A stretch of 64,000 bases of DNA from Glycocaulis sp051859565 (GTDB taxonomy: Bacteria > Pseudomonadota > Alphaproteobacteria > Caulobacterales > Maricaulaceae), in NCBI RefSeq assembly GCF_051859565.1, contig NZ_JBHYFK010000001.1:1-64000 (forward strand), read 5' to 3'. The notes below the pieces were generated by a model. That model ran no database searches. It was given only the letters and a program-made list of their open reading frames with translations, and was not told the origin of the DNA. Shown here one piece after another: positions 32,923-42,473 of the stretch (position 1 is its first letter; each line of letters opens with the position of its first letter). The translations under genes and the position numbers were made by a program.

Positions 32923-33914
32923 GCGCAAGACTGGGCATTATCGGGGCGGGCGCATGGGGCACGGCGCTGGCGCAAGCAGCCGCGCGCGCTGGCACGCCCT
33001 CTATCCTCTGGGCGTTCGAGCCGGAAGTGGCAAAAGCCATCAACGAAACCCGTGAAAACCCGGCCTTCCTCAAAGGCGTGGCGCTCGACGCGTCCATCCG
33101 CGCCACCAATGATGCCGCAGACCTCTCGGCCTGCGATGCCTGGCTGGTCGTCACCCCTGCCCAGCACATGCGCGCCAGCCTTGAGGCGTTCGGCACGCAT
33201 CTCAAACCCGGCACGCCGGTCGCCCTGTGCTCGAAAGGCATTGAGCGCGGCACATTGAAACTAATGAGCGATGTGCTGGCCGAAACCCTCCCCTCAGCCA
33301 TTCCCGCCGTCCTCTCCGGCCCGTCCTTTGCCGCCGATGTGGCGCGCGGCCTGCCGACCGCCGTGACGCTGGCCTGCACCGATGCGGGCTCGGGCGAGAA
33401 GCTCATCGCCATGATCGGTTCAGCCAGCTTTCGGCCCTATCTGGCTGATGATCTCATCGGCGCGGAGATTGGCGGCTCGGTGAAGAACGTGCTCGCCATC
33501 GCCGCCGGGATCGTGGAAGGGCGCGGGCTTGGCAAATCAGCCCATGCCGCCCTGATTGCGCGCGGATTTGCCGAGATGACGCGCCTCGCCGTAGCGCTGG
33601 GCGCGCAGCGTGAAACCCTCACCGGGCTTTGCGGGCTGGGCGATCTGGTGCTCACCTGCTCCTCACCGCAATCGCGCAACATGTCGTGCGGGCTGGCGCT
33701 GGGCCGGGGCGAGGCGCTGGCAGACATCATGGCGGCGCGCAATTCGGTGACCGAAGGCGTCGCGACGGCCCCGGCCGTGATGGAACTTGCTGCGCGCCAC
33801 GGCGTCGACATGCCCATCTGTGAGGCGGTGGCCGCGATTGTGGGCGGCACGGCCAGCGTTGATGACGCCATCAACGCCCTGCTCTCACGTCCCTTCACCA
33901 GCGAGGGCGCGTGA
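32919..33914 (+). CDS. gpsA: NAD(P)-dependent glycerol-3-phosphate dehydrogenase
   Basis: GpsA reduces dihydroxyacetone phosphate to sn-glycerol 3-phosphate for phospholipid synthesis. The 331-residue protein has the N-terminal GIIGAGAWGTALAQ dinucleotide motif, VLSGPSFAADVARGLPTAV, the catalytic Lys in GGSVKNVLAIAAGI, and TGLCGLGDLVLTCSSPQSRN. It is translationally coupled to tsaD upstream and nearly touches the Rieske-protein gene downstream. Confidence 0.96.
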   Translation: MSARLGIIGAGAWGTALAQAAARAGTPSILWAFEPEVAKAINETRENPAFLKGVALDASIRATNDAADLSACDAWLVVTPAQHMRASLEAFGTHLKPGTPVALCSKGIERGTLKLMSDVLAETLPSAIPAVLSGPSFAADVARGLPTAVTLACTDAGSGEKLIAMIGSASFRPYLADDLIGAEIGGSVKNVLAIAAGIVEGRGLGKSAHAALIARGFAEMTRLAVALGAQRETLTGLCGLGDLVLTCSSPQSRNMSCGLALGRGEALADIMAARNSVTEGVATAPAVMELAARHGVDMPICEAVAAIVGGTASVDDAINALLSRPFTSEGA

Positions 33915-33916
33915 GT

Positions 33917-34252
33917 ATGAGCGACATGCCCCCACCCGGCACGGTGCTGGGCCGTCTCGATGCGCTTGGCGATCCGGGCGCCTTCCCGTCAGACTATGAA
34001 GCGCTGCCGATCCTGCTGGTGCGCAAGGGCGATGAAGCCTTTGCCTATGTGAATGTGTGCCCGCATCAGGGCCGCCCGCTCTGCCTGCCTTCAGGACGGA
34101 CACTCATCAGCGAGGAAAGCTTCATCGTCTGCCCGTTTCACGGGGCAAGCTTTGCCATTGAGAGCGGCGCCTGCACCGGTGGGCCGGCAGGCAGGGCCGG
34201 GCTCAAACCTGTGCCGGTGAAGGTATCAGGCGGCGAAATCATCGCCGCCTGA
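33917..34252 (+). CDS. Rieske [2Fe-2S] ferredoxin-like protein
   Basis: From the ATG at 33917 this is a 111-residue soluble protein. It contains a Rieske cluster motif: CPHQG in the first half and CPFHGA in the second, supplying two Cys and two His ligands. The fold resembles the ferredoxin components of ring-hydroxylating oxygenases and the small subunit of nitrite reductase. Neither partner gene is present nearby, so its acceptor is unknown. It lies immediately after gpsA; a GTG at 33911 is an alternative start but too close to GAGGG. Confidence 0.88.
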   Translation: MSDMPPPGTVLGRLDALGDPGAFPSDYEALPILLVRKGDEAFAYVNVCPHQGRPLCLPSGRTLISEESFIVCPFHGASFAIESGACTGGPAGRAGLKPVPVKVSGGEIIAA

Positions 34253-34261
34253 ACCTTTTCT

Positions 34262-37200
34262 CTAGTCCTTAGCCGCGTTCTGCGCCAGTTCACGCAGCTC
34301 GGTCGAGGCAATGGCGATCTTGGAAAGAGTCCACCCGCCAGACGCTGACAACTGTTCGATCAGGTGATCAGTGCGGTCAACCTCGTGGGCGTGGGTCACC
34401 TGCCAGGACGAGACCAGCTCTTCGGCCCATTCCTCTGACGGCTCTTCCGCGCCGGCTTTCAGCTTGCCGCCCGCCGCATCAGCATAGCGGGCAATGGCGG
34501 TGGAGATGGCCAGCTGGCTGGCAAACAGATCTTCCACCAGACGGCGCGTGGCCAGCCGGTCCCAGTGCTGGTCCGAGGTCAGATAGCTGGCGGCAGAGCG
34601 CAAAGGATCGAACCCGAAACGTTCCCCGATGGCATGATAGGCGCGCGCCGCCGCCGCCAGCGGCCAACCCGCACTCGTGGCCAGATCGATAATGTCCGTA
34701 GCGGGAATCAGCGGCTGCAGCAGCGCCGCCGCGCCCGCCAGCTTTGCCGGTGCGCCCTCCTCGGTCAGACGCGACCGGCGGCCGGCCACACCTGCCCGCT
34801 CATGGCTGGATAGGATGCTTTCGCCCCATTCACGCAGCTGGTCTGCGCCTTCCTGGTAGCGCGCGATCATGTCACCGACCGGCGTGGTCTTGCCCGCTTC
34901 CTCAGCTCGCGACCGGCGGGCCAGCCAGACCGTCTGCTTGAAGAGCAGGCGGCGCACCTCCTGGTGCAGACTCGTCTGGGCGCTGGCAGGCACCTTGTTG
35001 TCGAGCGCATTTATCTTCGCGGTCAGATCGTCAATGCGGAAAATCTCCCGCGCGGCGGCAAAGGCCCTTGCGATGGCCGGGGCATCCGCCCCGCTCAGCT
35101 CCAGTGCGCGCTGGAGGAAGTCCGGCCCGCCCATATTCACCAGATCATTGGCAATCCGCGTTGCAATGATCTCCCTTTTCAGCCGGTGCCCGTCCATGGC
35201 ATCGGCAAATTTGTGCAGGGCTTTCGGGAAATAGGTGACCAGCGTGTCCTTGAAGTGCGGGTCGTCCGGCACGTCACACGCCACGATCTTGTCGAACAGG
35301 GCGATCTTCACATAGCTGGTGATAATTGCGATTTCCGGCCGCGAAAGCCCGTCATTCTGGTCTTTGAGCTCGCGGATCGTCTCCTTGCCGGGAAGCCCCT
35401 CCACGGCCCGGTCCAGACGCCCTTCAGATTCCAGGCTCTCCATGACACGCTCGTGCACATCAAGGTCCTCTGCCGCCCGCTCGCGCGCCAGCGTCAGGGT
35501 GAGCGTCTGGTCGTAATTGTGGCGCAGCACATGCTGGGCCACATCGTCGGTCATGGATTCCAGCAGTTTGTTGCGGTCCTCCCGGCTCATATCGCCCGAA
35601 CGCATCATCGGGTTGAGCAGGATCTTGATATTCACCTCATGGTCAGAACTGTCGACACCGGCCGAGTTGTCGATGAAGTCGCCATTCACGCTGCCGCCCC
35701 CGCGCGCAAAGGCAATGCGGGCCGCCTGCGTCATGGCCAGATTTGCCCCCTCGCCCACCACACAGGCCTTCATCTCTTCGGCATCGACCCGGATGGCATC
35801 GTTATTCTTGTCGCCTACTTGGTAGTTCTGTTCAGACGCCGCCTTCACATAGGTGCCAATGCCGCCGAACCAGAGAAGCTCGGTCTCAGCCTTGAGAAGG
35901 GCATGCATGAGCTCACTTGGCGTCGCGCTCTTACCTTCAAGGCCGGTCAGGGCCCGGATCTCGTCATTGAGCTGGATGGCTTTGGCAGAGCGCGAGAATA
36001 CGCCCCCGCCCTTTGAGATCAGCTTGGAATCGTAATCCTGCCAGCTGGAACGGTCCATCTCGAACAGGTGCTTGCGCTCCTTCCAGCTGGCTTCCGTGTC
36101 CTGCGGATCGGGATCAATGAAGATATCGCGATGGTCGAATGCCGCCAGAAGGCGGATCTGCTTCGACAAGAGCATGCCATTGCCGAACACATCGCCAGAC
36201 ATGTCGCCCACGCCAATCACCGTGAAGGGCTCGCTCTGGATGTCCTTGCCCCGCTCGCGGAAGTGGCGCTTGACCGATTCCCACCCGCCGCGCGCGGTGA
36301 TCGCCATTTTCTTGTGGTCATAGCCGGCTGACCCGCCAGAGGCGAAGGCATCGCCTAGCCAGAAATCATACTCGTCCGTGGCGACACCATTGGCGATGTC
36401 GGAGAAACTCGCCGTACCCTTGTCGGCCGCGACAACGAGATAGGGATCTTCCCCGTCCCAGCGCACGACGTTGTCCGGCGCCACGACATTACCGTCCGCG
36501 TCGAGATTATCGGTGATGTCGAGAAGACCGCGCAGGAAGGTGCGGTAGCTCTCCTTGCCTTCGGCCATGAAGGCTTCCCGGTCAGACGGCTTGGGCAATT
36601 GCTTGGGATAGAACCCGCCCTTGGAGCCGACCGGCACAATGACGGCATTCTTCACCTGCTGGGCCTTCACAAGGCCCAGAACCTCGGTGCGGAAATCTTC
36701 ACGCCGGTCAGACCAGCGGAGCCCGCCGCGCGCCACAGGTCCGAAACGCAGATGCACGCCCTCCACGCGCGGGCTCCACACGAATATCTCGCGATAGGGC
36801 TTGGGCGCAGGCAGGTCGCGGATCTTGCGGCTGGCAATCTTCAGCGAAATCCAGGGCTTGGGCTGACCGTCCTCATCGGTCTGGTAGAAATTGGTCCGCA
36901 GCGTATATTTGATGAGCTTGACCAGCCGGCGCAGGGCCTTGTCGTGGTCCAGGCTGGAGACCGCATCGAGCTTGCCGCGCAATTCCTTCTCCAGCGCATT
37001 GGCCTTTTCCTCACGCACCTTGTGGTCAAGATCGAGCGAAGGATCAAAGCGCAGGCGGGCAAACTCCAGAAGGCAGCGCGCGATTTCAGGATGCCCGGCA
37101 AGGGCTTCTTCCTGGATGGATTGCGACGGGTCTAGCCCGGACTGCTGGCGGTAGCGCGCGCAGGTACGCAGGAATGCCGCCTCGCGCCAGCTGACCCCGA

Positions 37201-39187
37201 TCGCGGGCACCAGCGTGTTGAAACCGTCATCTTCGGTTCGCCCGTCCAGAACGGCCAGAACCGCGTCCTCAAACAGCGGCGCCAGGGTTTCCAGCTCGGC
37301 AAACTCACCCGAACGCGCGCCTACCTCGAACTCATGCACCCACAGCGTCTCGCGCTCCTCGCCATCACGCTGGCGCTGGACCGGATAGCCAGCCTCCGCC
37401 TCGACATGCAGGCCGAGATTCTCAAGAACCGGCAGCACATCCGACAGCGCCAGCATCCGGCCATGGCTGTAGAGCTTCACACGCAGATGCGCATCGTCAT
37501 CTTCCGATTCGCGGTACACACGCGCACCGCGGGGATTGTCTGCCGACAGGGTCTCCAGCCGCGCGATGTCAGCCAGTGCCGACAAGGGCTGGTAGCGCTC
37601 GCGGTAGCCGGCCGTATAGCCATCAAGATAAGTGCGCACCGCGCGCAAGGAATCAGCATCGCCATCACGGCGCGCCTCAGCTTCCAGCTCGTCCTCCCAG
37701 GTGCGCGCCAGAAGCGCGATCTCGCGCTCCAGCTCGGCCGGATCAGGCTCGGGGTGGTTGAACGGGTCCAGCCCGATAATGAAGTGGACGCGCGCCAGAG
37801 CGCCATCGCCAAACATGGGGTAGAAGGCCGACAGGCGGCCATTGAAGGCCTTGCGGATCAGCTCGCCCGCCTCGATGCGCACGCGCGTATTATAGCGGTC
37901 ACGCGGCACGTAGAGCAGCACCGAGACAAAGCGGTCAAACTGGTCGCGGCGCAGGAAAAGGCGCGTGCGGGGCCGGTCGAACAGGTGCAAAATGCCCTGG
38001 CTGATCTTCAGCAGATCCTCTTCGGAGGTCTGGAACAGCTCGTCGCGGGGATAGTTCTCGACGATGTGCTGGAGCTTTTTGGCCGAGTGGGAGCCTGGCG
38101 CCTTGCCGGCCTTGTCGAGCACGCGGCGCACTTTTCGCCGGATCAGCGGCACATCGCGCGCCATCTGGTCATAGGCCTCTGCCGTGAACAGGCCGACAAA
38201 GCGCGTCTCGCCCACCACCGCGCCATCATCGCGGTAACGCTTGACCCCGATATAATCCATGTAGACGCGCCGGTGGACGCGGCTTTTCATATTGGCCTTG
38301 GCCACGATGACTGGGCTCGGCGCGCGCAGGAAAGCCTCAATGGCCGGTACAATGACCAGCGGCTCGGAGGTGCGGCGCAGCACGGTGCGGTCAGGATCGC
38401 GCAGAATGCCCTTGCCACTGTCCTTGAGAATTTCCGGCTCGCGCGAGCGCAGATTGCCCTCCTCGTCAACGTCGAACGCGTAAGCGCGGCAGCCGATGAA
38501 CGCGAAATGGTCGTCGCGCAGCCAGCTCAGGAAGGCGAGCGATTCTTCCACCTCCTCGCGCGGCGCGCGGGTATTGGCAGCCTTGAGGTGCTCCAGGCAC
38601 TCATCCATGCGCGCGCGCATGTCGCGCCAGTCCTCGACCGCCTCGCGCACATCGCTCAGCGTCGCGCGCACCTCTGATTCCAGAGTTTCGCGTGCGGACG
38701 GATCAAGCAGATCCACATGCACCTGGATCATGGACTCGGCGGCAACGCGCCCGTCCTTGCCGTTGCGCTTGCCATCCTCGTTCCGGCGCACCTGCACGAT
38801 CGGGTGCACCATGGCTAGCACGTCCAGCCCGTGAGAGGCGATCTCGCCCATCACCGAATCAACCAGGAAAGGCCGGTCCTGCCCGATAACCTCGACGATA
38901 TCGCGCCCCAGCGGCTTGCCGTCGCTGCCCGCGCCTTCGCGCACACGCACCTTGATCTTGTCGCTGGCACGTTCGGCCGCGAACTCCCAGAAATCGCCAA
39001 AGACCGTCAGCGCATCATCCTGCGTGATGCCTTGCAGATCATCAGACAGGGAATCTTCCCAGACCTGTTCGGCAAAGCTCGCCGCGGCATCATCCAGTCC
39101 GCCAAAGCGGGCCTTCCAGTGCTTGCGGGCTGCTTTGAGAAACTCATCGCGGTCAAAGGCATGGGCGGAACTGACGACAGCGGTCAT
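34262..39187 (-). CDS. gdhB: NAD-specific glutamate dehydrogenase, large (L-GDH) type
   Basis: This 1641-residue protein belongs to the 180-kDa L-GDH class that oxidatively deaminates glutamate to 2-oxoglutarate with NAD. N-terminal ACT-like regulatory regions cover about the first 700 residues. The catalytic domain follows, with GPVARGGLRWSDRREDFRTE and VKNAVIVPVGSKGGFYPKQ containing the substrate-binding Lys, and then the Rossmann part (VIGVGDMSGDVFGNGMLLS, FIDPDP). A long helical C-terminal domain completes it. The length matches the class. The gene appears monocistronic. The symbol follows Pseudomonas usage and is tentative. Confidence 0.93.
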   Translation of the reverse strand: MTAVVSSAHAFDRDEFLKAARKHWKARFGGLDDAAASFAEQVWEDSLSDDLQGITQDDALTVFGDFWEFAAERASDKIKVRVREGAGSDGKPLGRDIVEVIGQDRPFLVDSVMGEIASHGLDVLAMVHPIVQVRRNEDGKRNGKDGRVAAESMIQVHVDLLDPSARETLESEVRATLSDVREAVEDWRDMRARMDECLEHLKAANTRAPREEVEESLAFLSWLRDDHFAFIGCRAYAFDVDEEGNLRSREPEILKDSGKGILRDPDRTVLRRTSEPLVIVPAIEAFLRAPSPVIVAKANMKSRVHRRVYMDYIGVKRYRDDGAVVGETRFVGLFTAEAYDQMARDVPLIRRKVRRVLDKAGKAPGSHSAKKLQHIVENYPRDELFQTSEEDLLKISQGILHLFDRPRTRLFLRRDQFDRFVSVLLYVPRDRYNTRVRIEAGELIRKAFNGRLSAFYPMFGDGALARVHFIIGLDPFNHPEPDPAELEREIALLARTWEDELEAEARRDGDADSLRAVRTYLDGYTAGYRERYQPLSALADIARLETLSADNPRGARVYRESEDDDAHLRVKLYSHGRMLALSDVLPVLENLGLHVEAEAGYPVQRQRDGEERETLWVHEFEVGARSGEFAELETLAPLFEDAVLAVLDGRTEDDGFNTLVPAIGVSWREAAFLRTCARYRQQSGLDPSQSIQEEALAGHPEIARCLLEFARLRFDPSLDLDHKVREEKANALEKELRGKLDAVSSLDHDKALRRLVKLIKYTLRTNFYQTDEDGQPKPWISLKIASRKIRDLPAPKPYREIFVWSPRVEGVHLRFGPVARGGLRWSDRREDFRTEVLGLVKAQQVKNAVIVPVGSKGGFYPKQLPKPSDREAFMAEGKESYRTFLRGLLDITDNLDADGNVVAPDNVVRWDGEDPYLVVAADKGTASFSDIANGVATDEYDFWLGDAFASGGSAGYDHKKMAITARGGWESVKRHFRERGKDIQSEPFTVIGVGDMSGDVFGNGMLLSKQIRLLAAFDHRDIFIDPDPQDTEASWKERKHLFEMDRSSWQDYDSKLISKGGGVFSRSAKAIQLNDEIRALTGLEGKSATPSELMHALLKAETELLWFGGIGTYVKAASEQNYQVGDKNNDAIRVDAEEMKACVVGEGANLAMTQAARIAFARGGGSVNGDFIDNSAGVDSSDHEVNIKILLNPMMRSGDMSREDRNKLLESMTDDVAQHVLRHNYDQTLTLTLARERAAEDLDVHERVMESLESEGRLDRAVEGLPGKETIRELKDQNDGLSRPEIAIITSYVKIALFDKIVACDVPDDPHFKDTLVTYFPKALHKFADAMDGHRLKREIIATRIANDLVNMGGPDFLQRALELSGADAPAIARAFAAAREIFRIDDLTAKINALDNKVPASAQTSLHQEVRRLLFKQTVWLARRSRAEEAGKTTPVGDMIARYQEGADQLREWGESILSSHERAGVAGRRSRLTEEGAPAKLAGAAALLQPLIPATDIIDLATSAGWPLAAAARAYHAIGERFGFDPLRSAASYLTSDQHWDRLATRRLVEDLFASQLAISTAIARYADAAGGKLKAGAEEPSEEWAEELVSSWQVTHAHEVDRTDHLIEQLSASGGWTLSKIAIASTELRELAQNAAKD

Positions 39188-39394
39188 GCTCGGGGGCGCT
39201 CCGTTTCGGACTTGCGGGTACGCGCCGGGGGCGGCGCGCCGCTATTGATGACGCCAGCCTAGCTGCACTGCTGCGCCGTTCAAGCGATGAACGCCACTGC
39301 GGCATGATGAACACCGAGACTGGACCAATTGGCGCGCGGTGTGGTTCGTTGCGTGACTGAAAACAAGTCCTTTTTCTGCGGAGACTGTCGAACC

Positions 39395-40084
39395 ATGCCC
39401 CACATGCTCATTACCGGCGCCAACCGTGGCATTGGCCTGGAACACACGCGTGTTCTTTTGTCACGTGGCTGGCATGTCAGCGCAGCCTGCCGCAACCCCG
39501 GCAAGGCCAGTGAGCTAAAAGCGCTCGATCCCGGTGACGGACGCCTGACCCTGCTGGAATATGACGCCGCCCGGCCCGATGGCGGCAAGGCTCTGGCCGG
39601 CGCGGTGAAGGGCCCGATCGACATTCTGTTCGCCAATGCCGGCATGTTTGGCCCGCGCGAACAGGGCTTCGGCCAGACCGACTATGCCGGCATGGCTGAA
39701 ATCGCGCAGGTAAACGCCTTTGCAGCGCTGGAGCTGGCGGAAACCTTCGCCGGTCAGGTCGCGCAGTCCCAGCTAAAGGTGATTGCCCTTCAATCGAGCC
39801 GTATGGGCTCCATCGCCGACAATACCAGCGGCGGCTATTACGCCTACCGCATGTCCAAGGCAGCGCTGAACGCGATTGGCAAGTCACTGAGCATCGACCT
39901 CAAGCCAAAGGGCATTGTGACGCTCATCTTCCACCCCGGCTGGGTGAAGACCGATATGGGCGGCGCAGGCGGCACCCTGACCGTCAATGAATGTGTGGAA
40001 GGCCAGCTCGATCTCATTGCACGCGCCAACCCGGCAATGAATGGCCGCTTCTTCCATGTCAGCGGCGAAGATCTCGACTGGTAA
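39395..40084 (+). CDS. Short-chain dehydrogenase/reductase, C-factor type
   Basis: From the ATG at 39395 (GCGGAGAC upstream) the protein has 229 residues. It has the coenzyme-binding motif GANRGIGLEHT, FANAGMFGP, the active site SSRMGSIADNTSGGYYAYRMSK, and a C-terminal FHPGWVKTDMGG. It belongs to the same subgroup as the SDR at 22898, as LSIELARK there resembles LSIDLKPK here. The substrate is unknown. It is monocistronic and ends just before a strong hairpin. Confidence 0.88.
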   Translation: MPHMLITGANRGIGLEHTRVLLSRGWHVSAACRNPGKASELKALDPGDGRLTLLEYDAARPDGGKALAGAVKGPIDILFANAGMFGPREQGFGQTDYAGMAEIAQVNAFAALELAETFAGQVAQSQLKVIALQSSRMGSIADNTSGGYYAYRMSKAALNAIGKSLSIDLKPKGIVTLIFHPGWVKTDMGGAGGTLTVNECVEGQLDLIARANPAMNGRFFHVSGEDLDW

Positions 40085-40096
40085 AAAAGGAAAGGC

Positions 40097-40136
40097 GGGC
40101 GCTGCCAGACGGGGACAGGACAGTCCGGCAGCGCCC
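40097..40136 (+). terminator. Long hairpin after the SDR gene
   Basis: GGGCGCTGCC (40097-40106) and GGCAGCGCCC (40127-40136) form a perfect 10-bp stem, and the loop holds a further GGAC/GTCC pair. It starts 13 bases after the stop codon. No T-run follows, so termination may depend on structure alone. Confidence 0.55.
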
Positions 40137-40280
40137 TTCGGGTCTCACGATGGCAGGCTGGGGACGCGCAAACGGAGACCCGTCTTTCTAATACGCCAGT
40201 AACGCACGAGCGGATCAGCGGCGGAACAGGAAACCGGGTTGACGGGTTTCCAAGGCAGACACCGCCGACAGGAGCCTGAC

Positions 40281-40442
40281 ATGGCAGATCGCAACCCAAA
40301 CCCCGTGCCGCCCCCAAAAACCGTTACGCCCTCGCAAAGGCGTCCGCGTAAGTCCGCTCGTGAAGAGGCGCTCGACGAAGCGCTGGAAGAAAGCTTTCCG
40401 GCCTCCGACCCGCCCGCTCCGGTGCAGCCGGACAAGCGCTGA
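40281..40442 (+). CDS. 53-residue protein with FPASDPP motif
   Basis: This small protein starts MADRNPNPVPPPK and carries the motif ALDEALEESFPASDPPAP. I have seen related 'EESFPASDPP' tails in small alphaproteobacterial proteins, but I know of no assigned function. It is highly charged and probably disordered. A clear ribosome-binding site (AGGAG, six bases before ATG) supports translation. It lies alone between two hairpins, upstream of tRNA-Gly on the opposite strand. Confidence 0.75.
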   Translation: MADRNPNPVPPPKTVTPSQRRPRKSAREEALDEALEESFPASDPPAPVQPDKR

Positions 40443-40498
40443 CACAGAGTCCCGACAGCATGAAGAGCGGGAGGTAGGCTAAGGCCGCCGCAACACGC

Positions 40499-40527
40499 TT
40501 ATACCCGGTTTGCACAACCAGGTATAA
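40499..40527. repeat. AT-rich inverted repeat
   Basis: TTATACCCGGTT and AACCAGGTATAA form a 12-bp stem with one mismatch and a 5-base loop. It lies between the 53-residue gene and tRNA-Gly. It could be a terminator-like or operator element, but no T-run follows. Confidence 0.5.
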
Positions 40528-40613
40528 AGGCTGGCGCCAATGCGCTGCCCAAGGCTGCCGGCAAAACAGGGCAGCCGGCAAAATCACAGATTATCGGGAT
40601 CTGGTCCGGAAAA

Positions 40614-40688
40614 TGGAGCGGGCGATGAGATTCGAACTCACGACCCTCACCTTGGCAAGGTGATGCTCTACCCCTGAGCTACGCCCGC
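40614..40688 (-). tRNA. tRNA-Gly (anticodon GCC)
   Basis: This is a full cloverleaf on the minus strand. The acceptor is GCGGGCG with CGCCCGC, the D arm GCTC/GAGC, the anticodon stem TCACC/GGTGA with loop TTGCCAA, the T arm GTGAG-TTCGAAT-CTCAT (closed by a G-T pair), and CCA is encoded at 40616-40614. Anticodon GCC reads GGC and GGT. Confidence 0.95.
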
Positions 40689-40826
40689 TCATTTGCGTTA
40701 CCGGGGCTGGTCACATGGACCAGAGGGCGCGGTATATCGCGCATCGCGAATGGTTTGGCAAGCCTTCACTGCGGCGCTCATTTCATCTCTTGCATCCGGG
40801 CGCTTGCGCGGGGCAGGAAGGAAGCC

Positions 40827-41363
40827 ATGACAGTTTCAGACCCGGCCCCGCCACTGCCCGCCCCGCCCGTCACCCGCGAGAGCCTGCTGGGCTTTCTCGA
40901 TGCGCTGGGCATTGCCCACACCACGCACGATCACGCGCCGGTCTTCACCGTTGCCGAGAGCGACGAGATCAAGGCGCACATGCCCGGCGGGCACACCAAG
41001 AACCTGTTTCTCAAAGATAAAAAAGACAATCTCGTCCTGATCTCGGCCGAGCATTCGACGACAATCAAGCTGAAGCGCCTGCACGAGCGTCTGGGCTGCG
41101 GGCGGCTCTCCTTCGGGTCGGCAGAGCGGCTGGAAGAGGCACTGGGTGTAACCCCCGGATCGGTAACAGCCTTTGCGCTCGCCAATGATCCTGAACGCCG
41201 GGTGCGCTTCATCCTCGATGCCGCGCTGATGGCGCACGAGACCATGAATTTTCATCCGCTGAAGAATGACGCCACCACCGCCATATCGCGCGACGGCCTG
41301 CTGGCCTTTCTGGCGGCGCTTGGGCGCGAACCGGAAATCATGGATTTCACGGCCGGGGCCTGA
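40827..41363 (+). CDS. Prolyl-tRNA editing protein, YbaK/ProX family
   Basis: From the ATG at 40827 (GGAAGGAAG upstream) the protein has 178 residues. It belongs to the YbaK/aminoacyl-tRNA-associated domain family, which hydrolyses mischarged Ala- or Cys-tRNA(Pro). Family features are HDHAPVFTVAESDEIKAHMPGGHTKNLFLKDKK (with the catalytic Lys in KNLFLKDKK) and VTPGSVTAFALAND. The length and layout fit the ProXp-ala subgroup, but the subgroup assignment is tentative. Confidence 0.85.
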   Translation: MTVSDPAPPLPAPPVTRESLLGFLDALGIAHTTHDHAPVFTVAESDEIKAHMPGGHTKNLFLKDKKDNLVLISAEHSTTIKLKRLHERLGCGRLSFGSAERLEEALGVTPGSVTAFALANDPERRVRFILDAALMAHETMNFHPLKNDATTAISRDGLLAFLAALGREPEIMDFTAGA

Positions 41364-41471
41364 CCGCCTACTTGCAGTCTTGCCTCTGCCAGTCCACCTA
41401 AGGCGCAACATATCAGACATTCCGGGATGCCCCTCCTGCGCCCCGGACAGGAACTCCAGGGATCAGACGTC

Positions 41472-42395
41472 ATGCAGATTTTCGGCAAGCAGCCCGCCAG
41501 CACCCCGGCCAGCAATCCCGGCGGTGGCCATGTGAAGGACTCCACCGACCAGAATTTCATGGCCGACGTGGTGGAGGTCTCAAAGCAGGTTCCGGTTCTG
41601 GTCGATTTCTGGGCGCCCTGGTGCGGCCCGTGCCGCCAGCTCGGCCCCGTCATCGAGAAGGCCGTCAATGCGGCTGGCGGCAAGGTGAAGCTGGTCAAGA
41701 TCAATATCGACGAGAACCCGCAAGTGGCCGGCCAGCTGCGCATCCAGTCCATCCCCGCCGTGCTGGCCTTCGTGAACGGGCAGCCCGTGGACGGCTTCAT
41801 GGGCGCACTGCCCGAAAGCCAGATCAACGACTTCATCAAGCGCGTTAGCGGCGACATCGACGAGGCCGCGCTGGACGATGTGCTCGAACAGGCAGAACAG
41901 GCGCTTGCAAGAGGCGATGCGGGCGGCGCAGCGCAGGATTTTGCCGCCGTCCTGCAGGCGGCCCCGGACAATACCCGCGCTCTGGCAGGCATGGCACGGG
42001 TATTTCTCTCGCAGGGCGACCGGGAAGGCGCTGAAGGCGTTCTGGCACAAGTGCCCCCGGCCAAGGCGGGTGATCCGGCCATAGCGGGTGTGCGCGCCGC
42101 CATGGAGCTGGCCAGCGAAGGCGAGGATGCCGGTGATCCGGCTGATGCGCGGGCTGCCCTTGAGAAAGCCGGCGGCAAGGGCGCAGCCCTGCATTACGAA
42201 CTTGCCCGCGCCCTGATCGGTGCAGGCGATCTGGAAGGCGCCGCCACTGAACTTCTCGACAGCATCTCGGAAGACCGCGAATGGAACGAAGGGGCGGCGC
42301 GCCAGTTATTGCTGCGCGTGTTCGAGGCCGCCGGGCAGACATCCGAGCTGACAAAGGCCGGACGCAAACGCCTCTCCTCCATCCTGTTCAGCTAG
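41472..42395 (+). CDS. Thioredoxin-TPR chaperedoxin, CnoX/YbbN-like
   Basis: From the ATG at 41472 the protein has 307 residues. An N-terminal thioredoxin domain (about 30-135) carries WAPWCGPC (Cys51/Cys54). TPR-like repeats follow (about 140-307, EQAEQALARGDAGGAAQDF and ALARALIGAGDLEGAATEL). CnoX-type proteins combine holdase and redox functions and protect clients under hypochlorite or heat stress. In E. coli CnoX the CxxC is SxxC; the intact pair here suggests active disulfide chemistry. The next gene encodes a LON-domain protein. Confidence 0.88.
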   Translation: MQIFGKQPASTPASNPGGGHVKDSTDQNFMADVVEVSKQVPVLVDFWAPWCGPCRQLGPVIEKAVNAAGGKVKLVKINIDENPQVAGQLRIQSIPAVLAFVNGQPVDGFMGALPESQINDFIKRVSGDIDEAALDDVLEQAEQALARGDAGGAAQDFAAVLQAAPDNTRALAGMARVFLSQGDREGAEGVLAQVPPAKAGDPAIAGVRAAMELASEGEDAGDPADARAALEKAGGKGAALHYELARALIGAGDLEGAATELLDSISEDREWNEGAARQLLLRVFEAAGQTSELTKAGRKRLSSILFS

Positions 42396-42473
42396 AGAAC
42401 TGGCTGCGGGGCGGCTGAGGCCTATCTCTTTGGAGGGGACACGCCACGACTATCAGGAGGCCCGCGAAAACAC

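Noticed and set aside
34964..36016. 350-codon plus-strand open frame opposite the glutamate dehydrogenase
   Set aside because: Antisense shadow; the minus-strand gene is certain.
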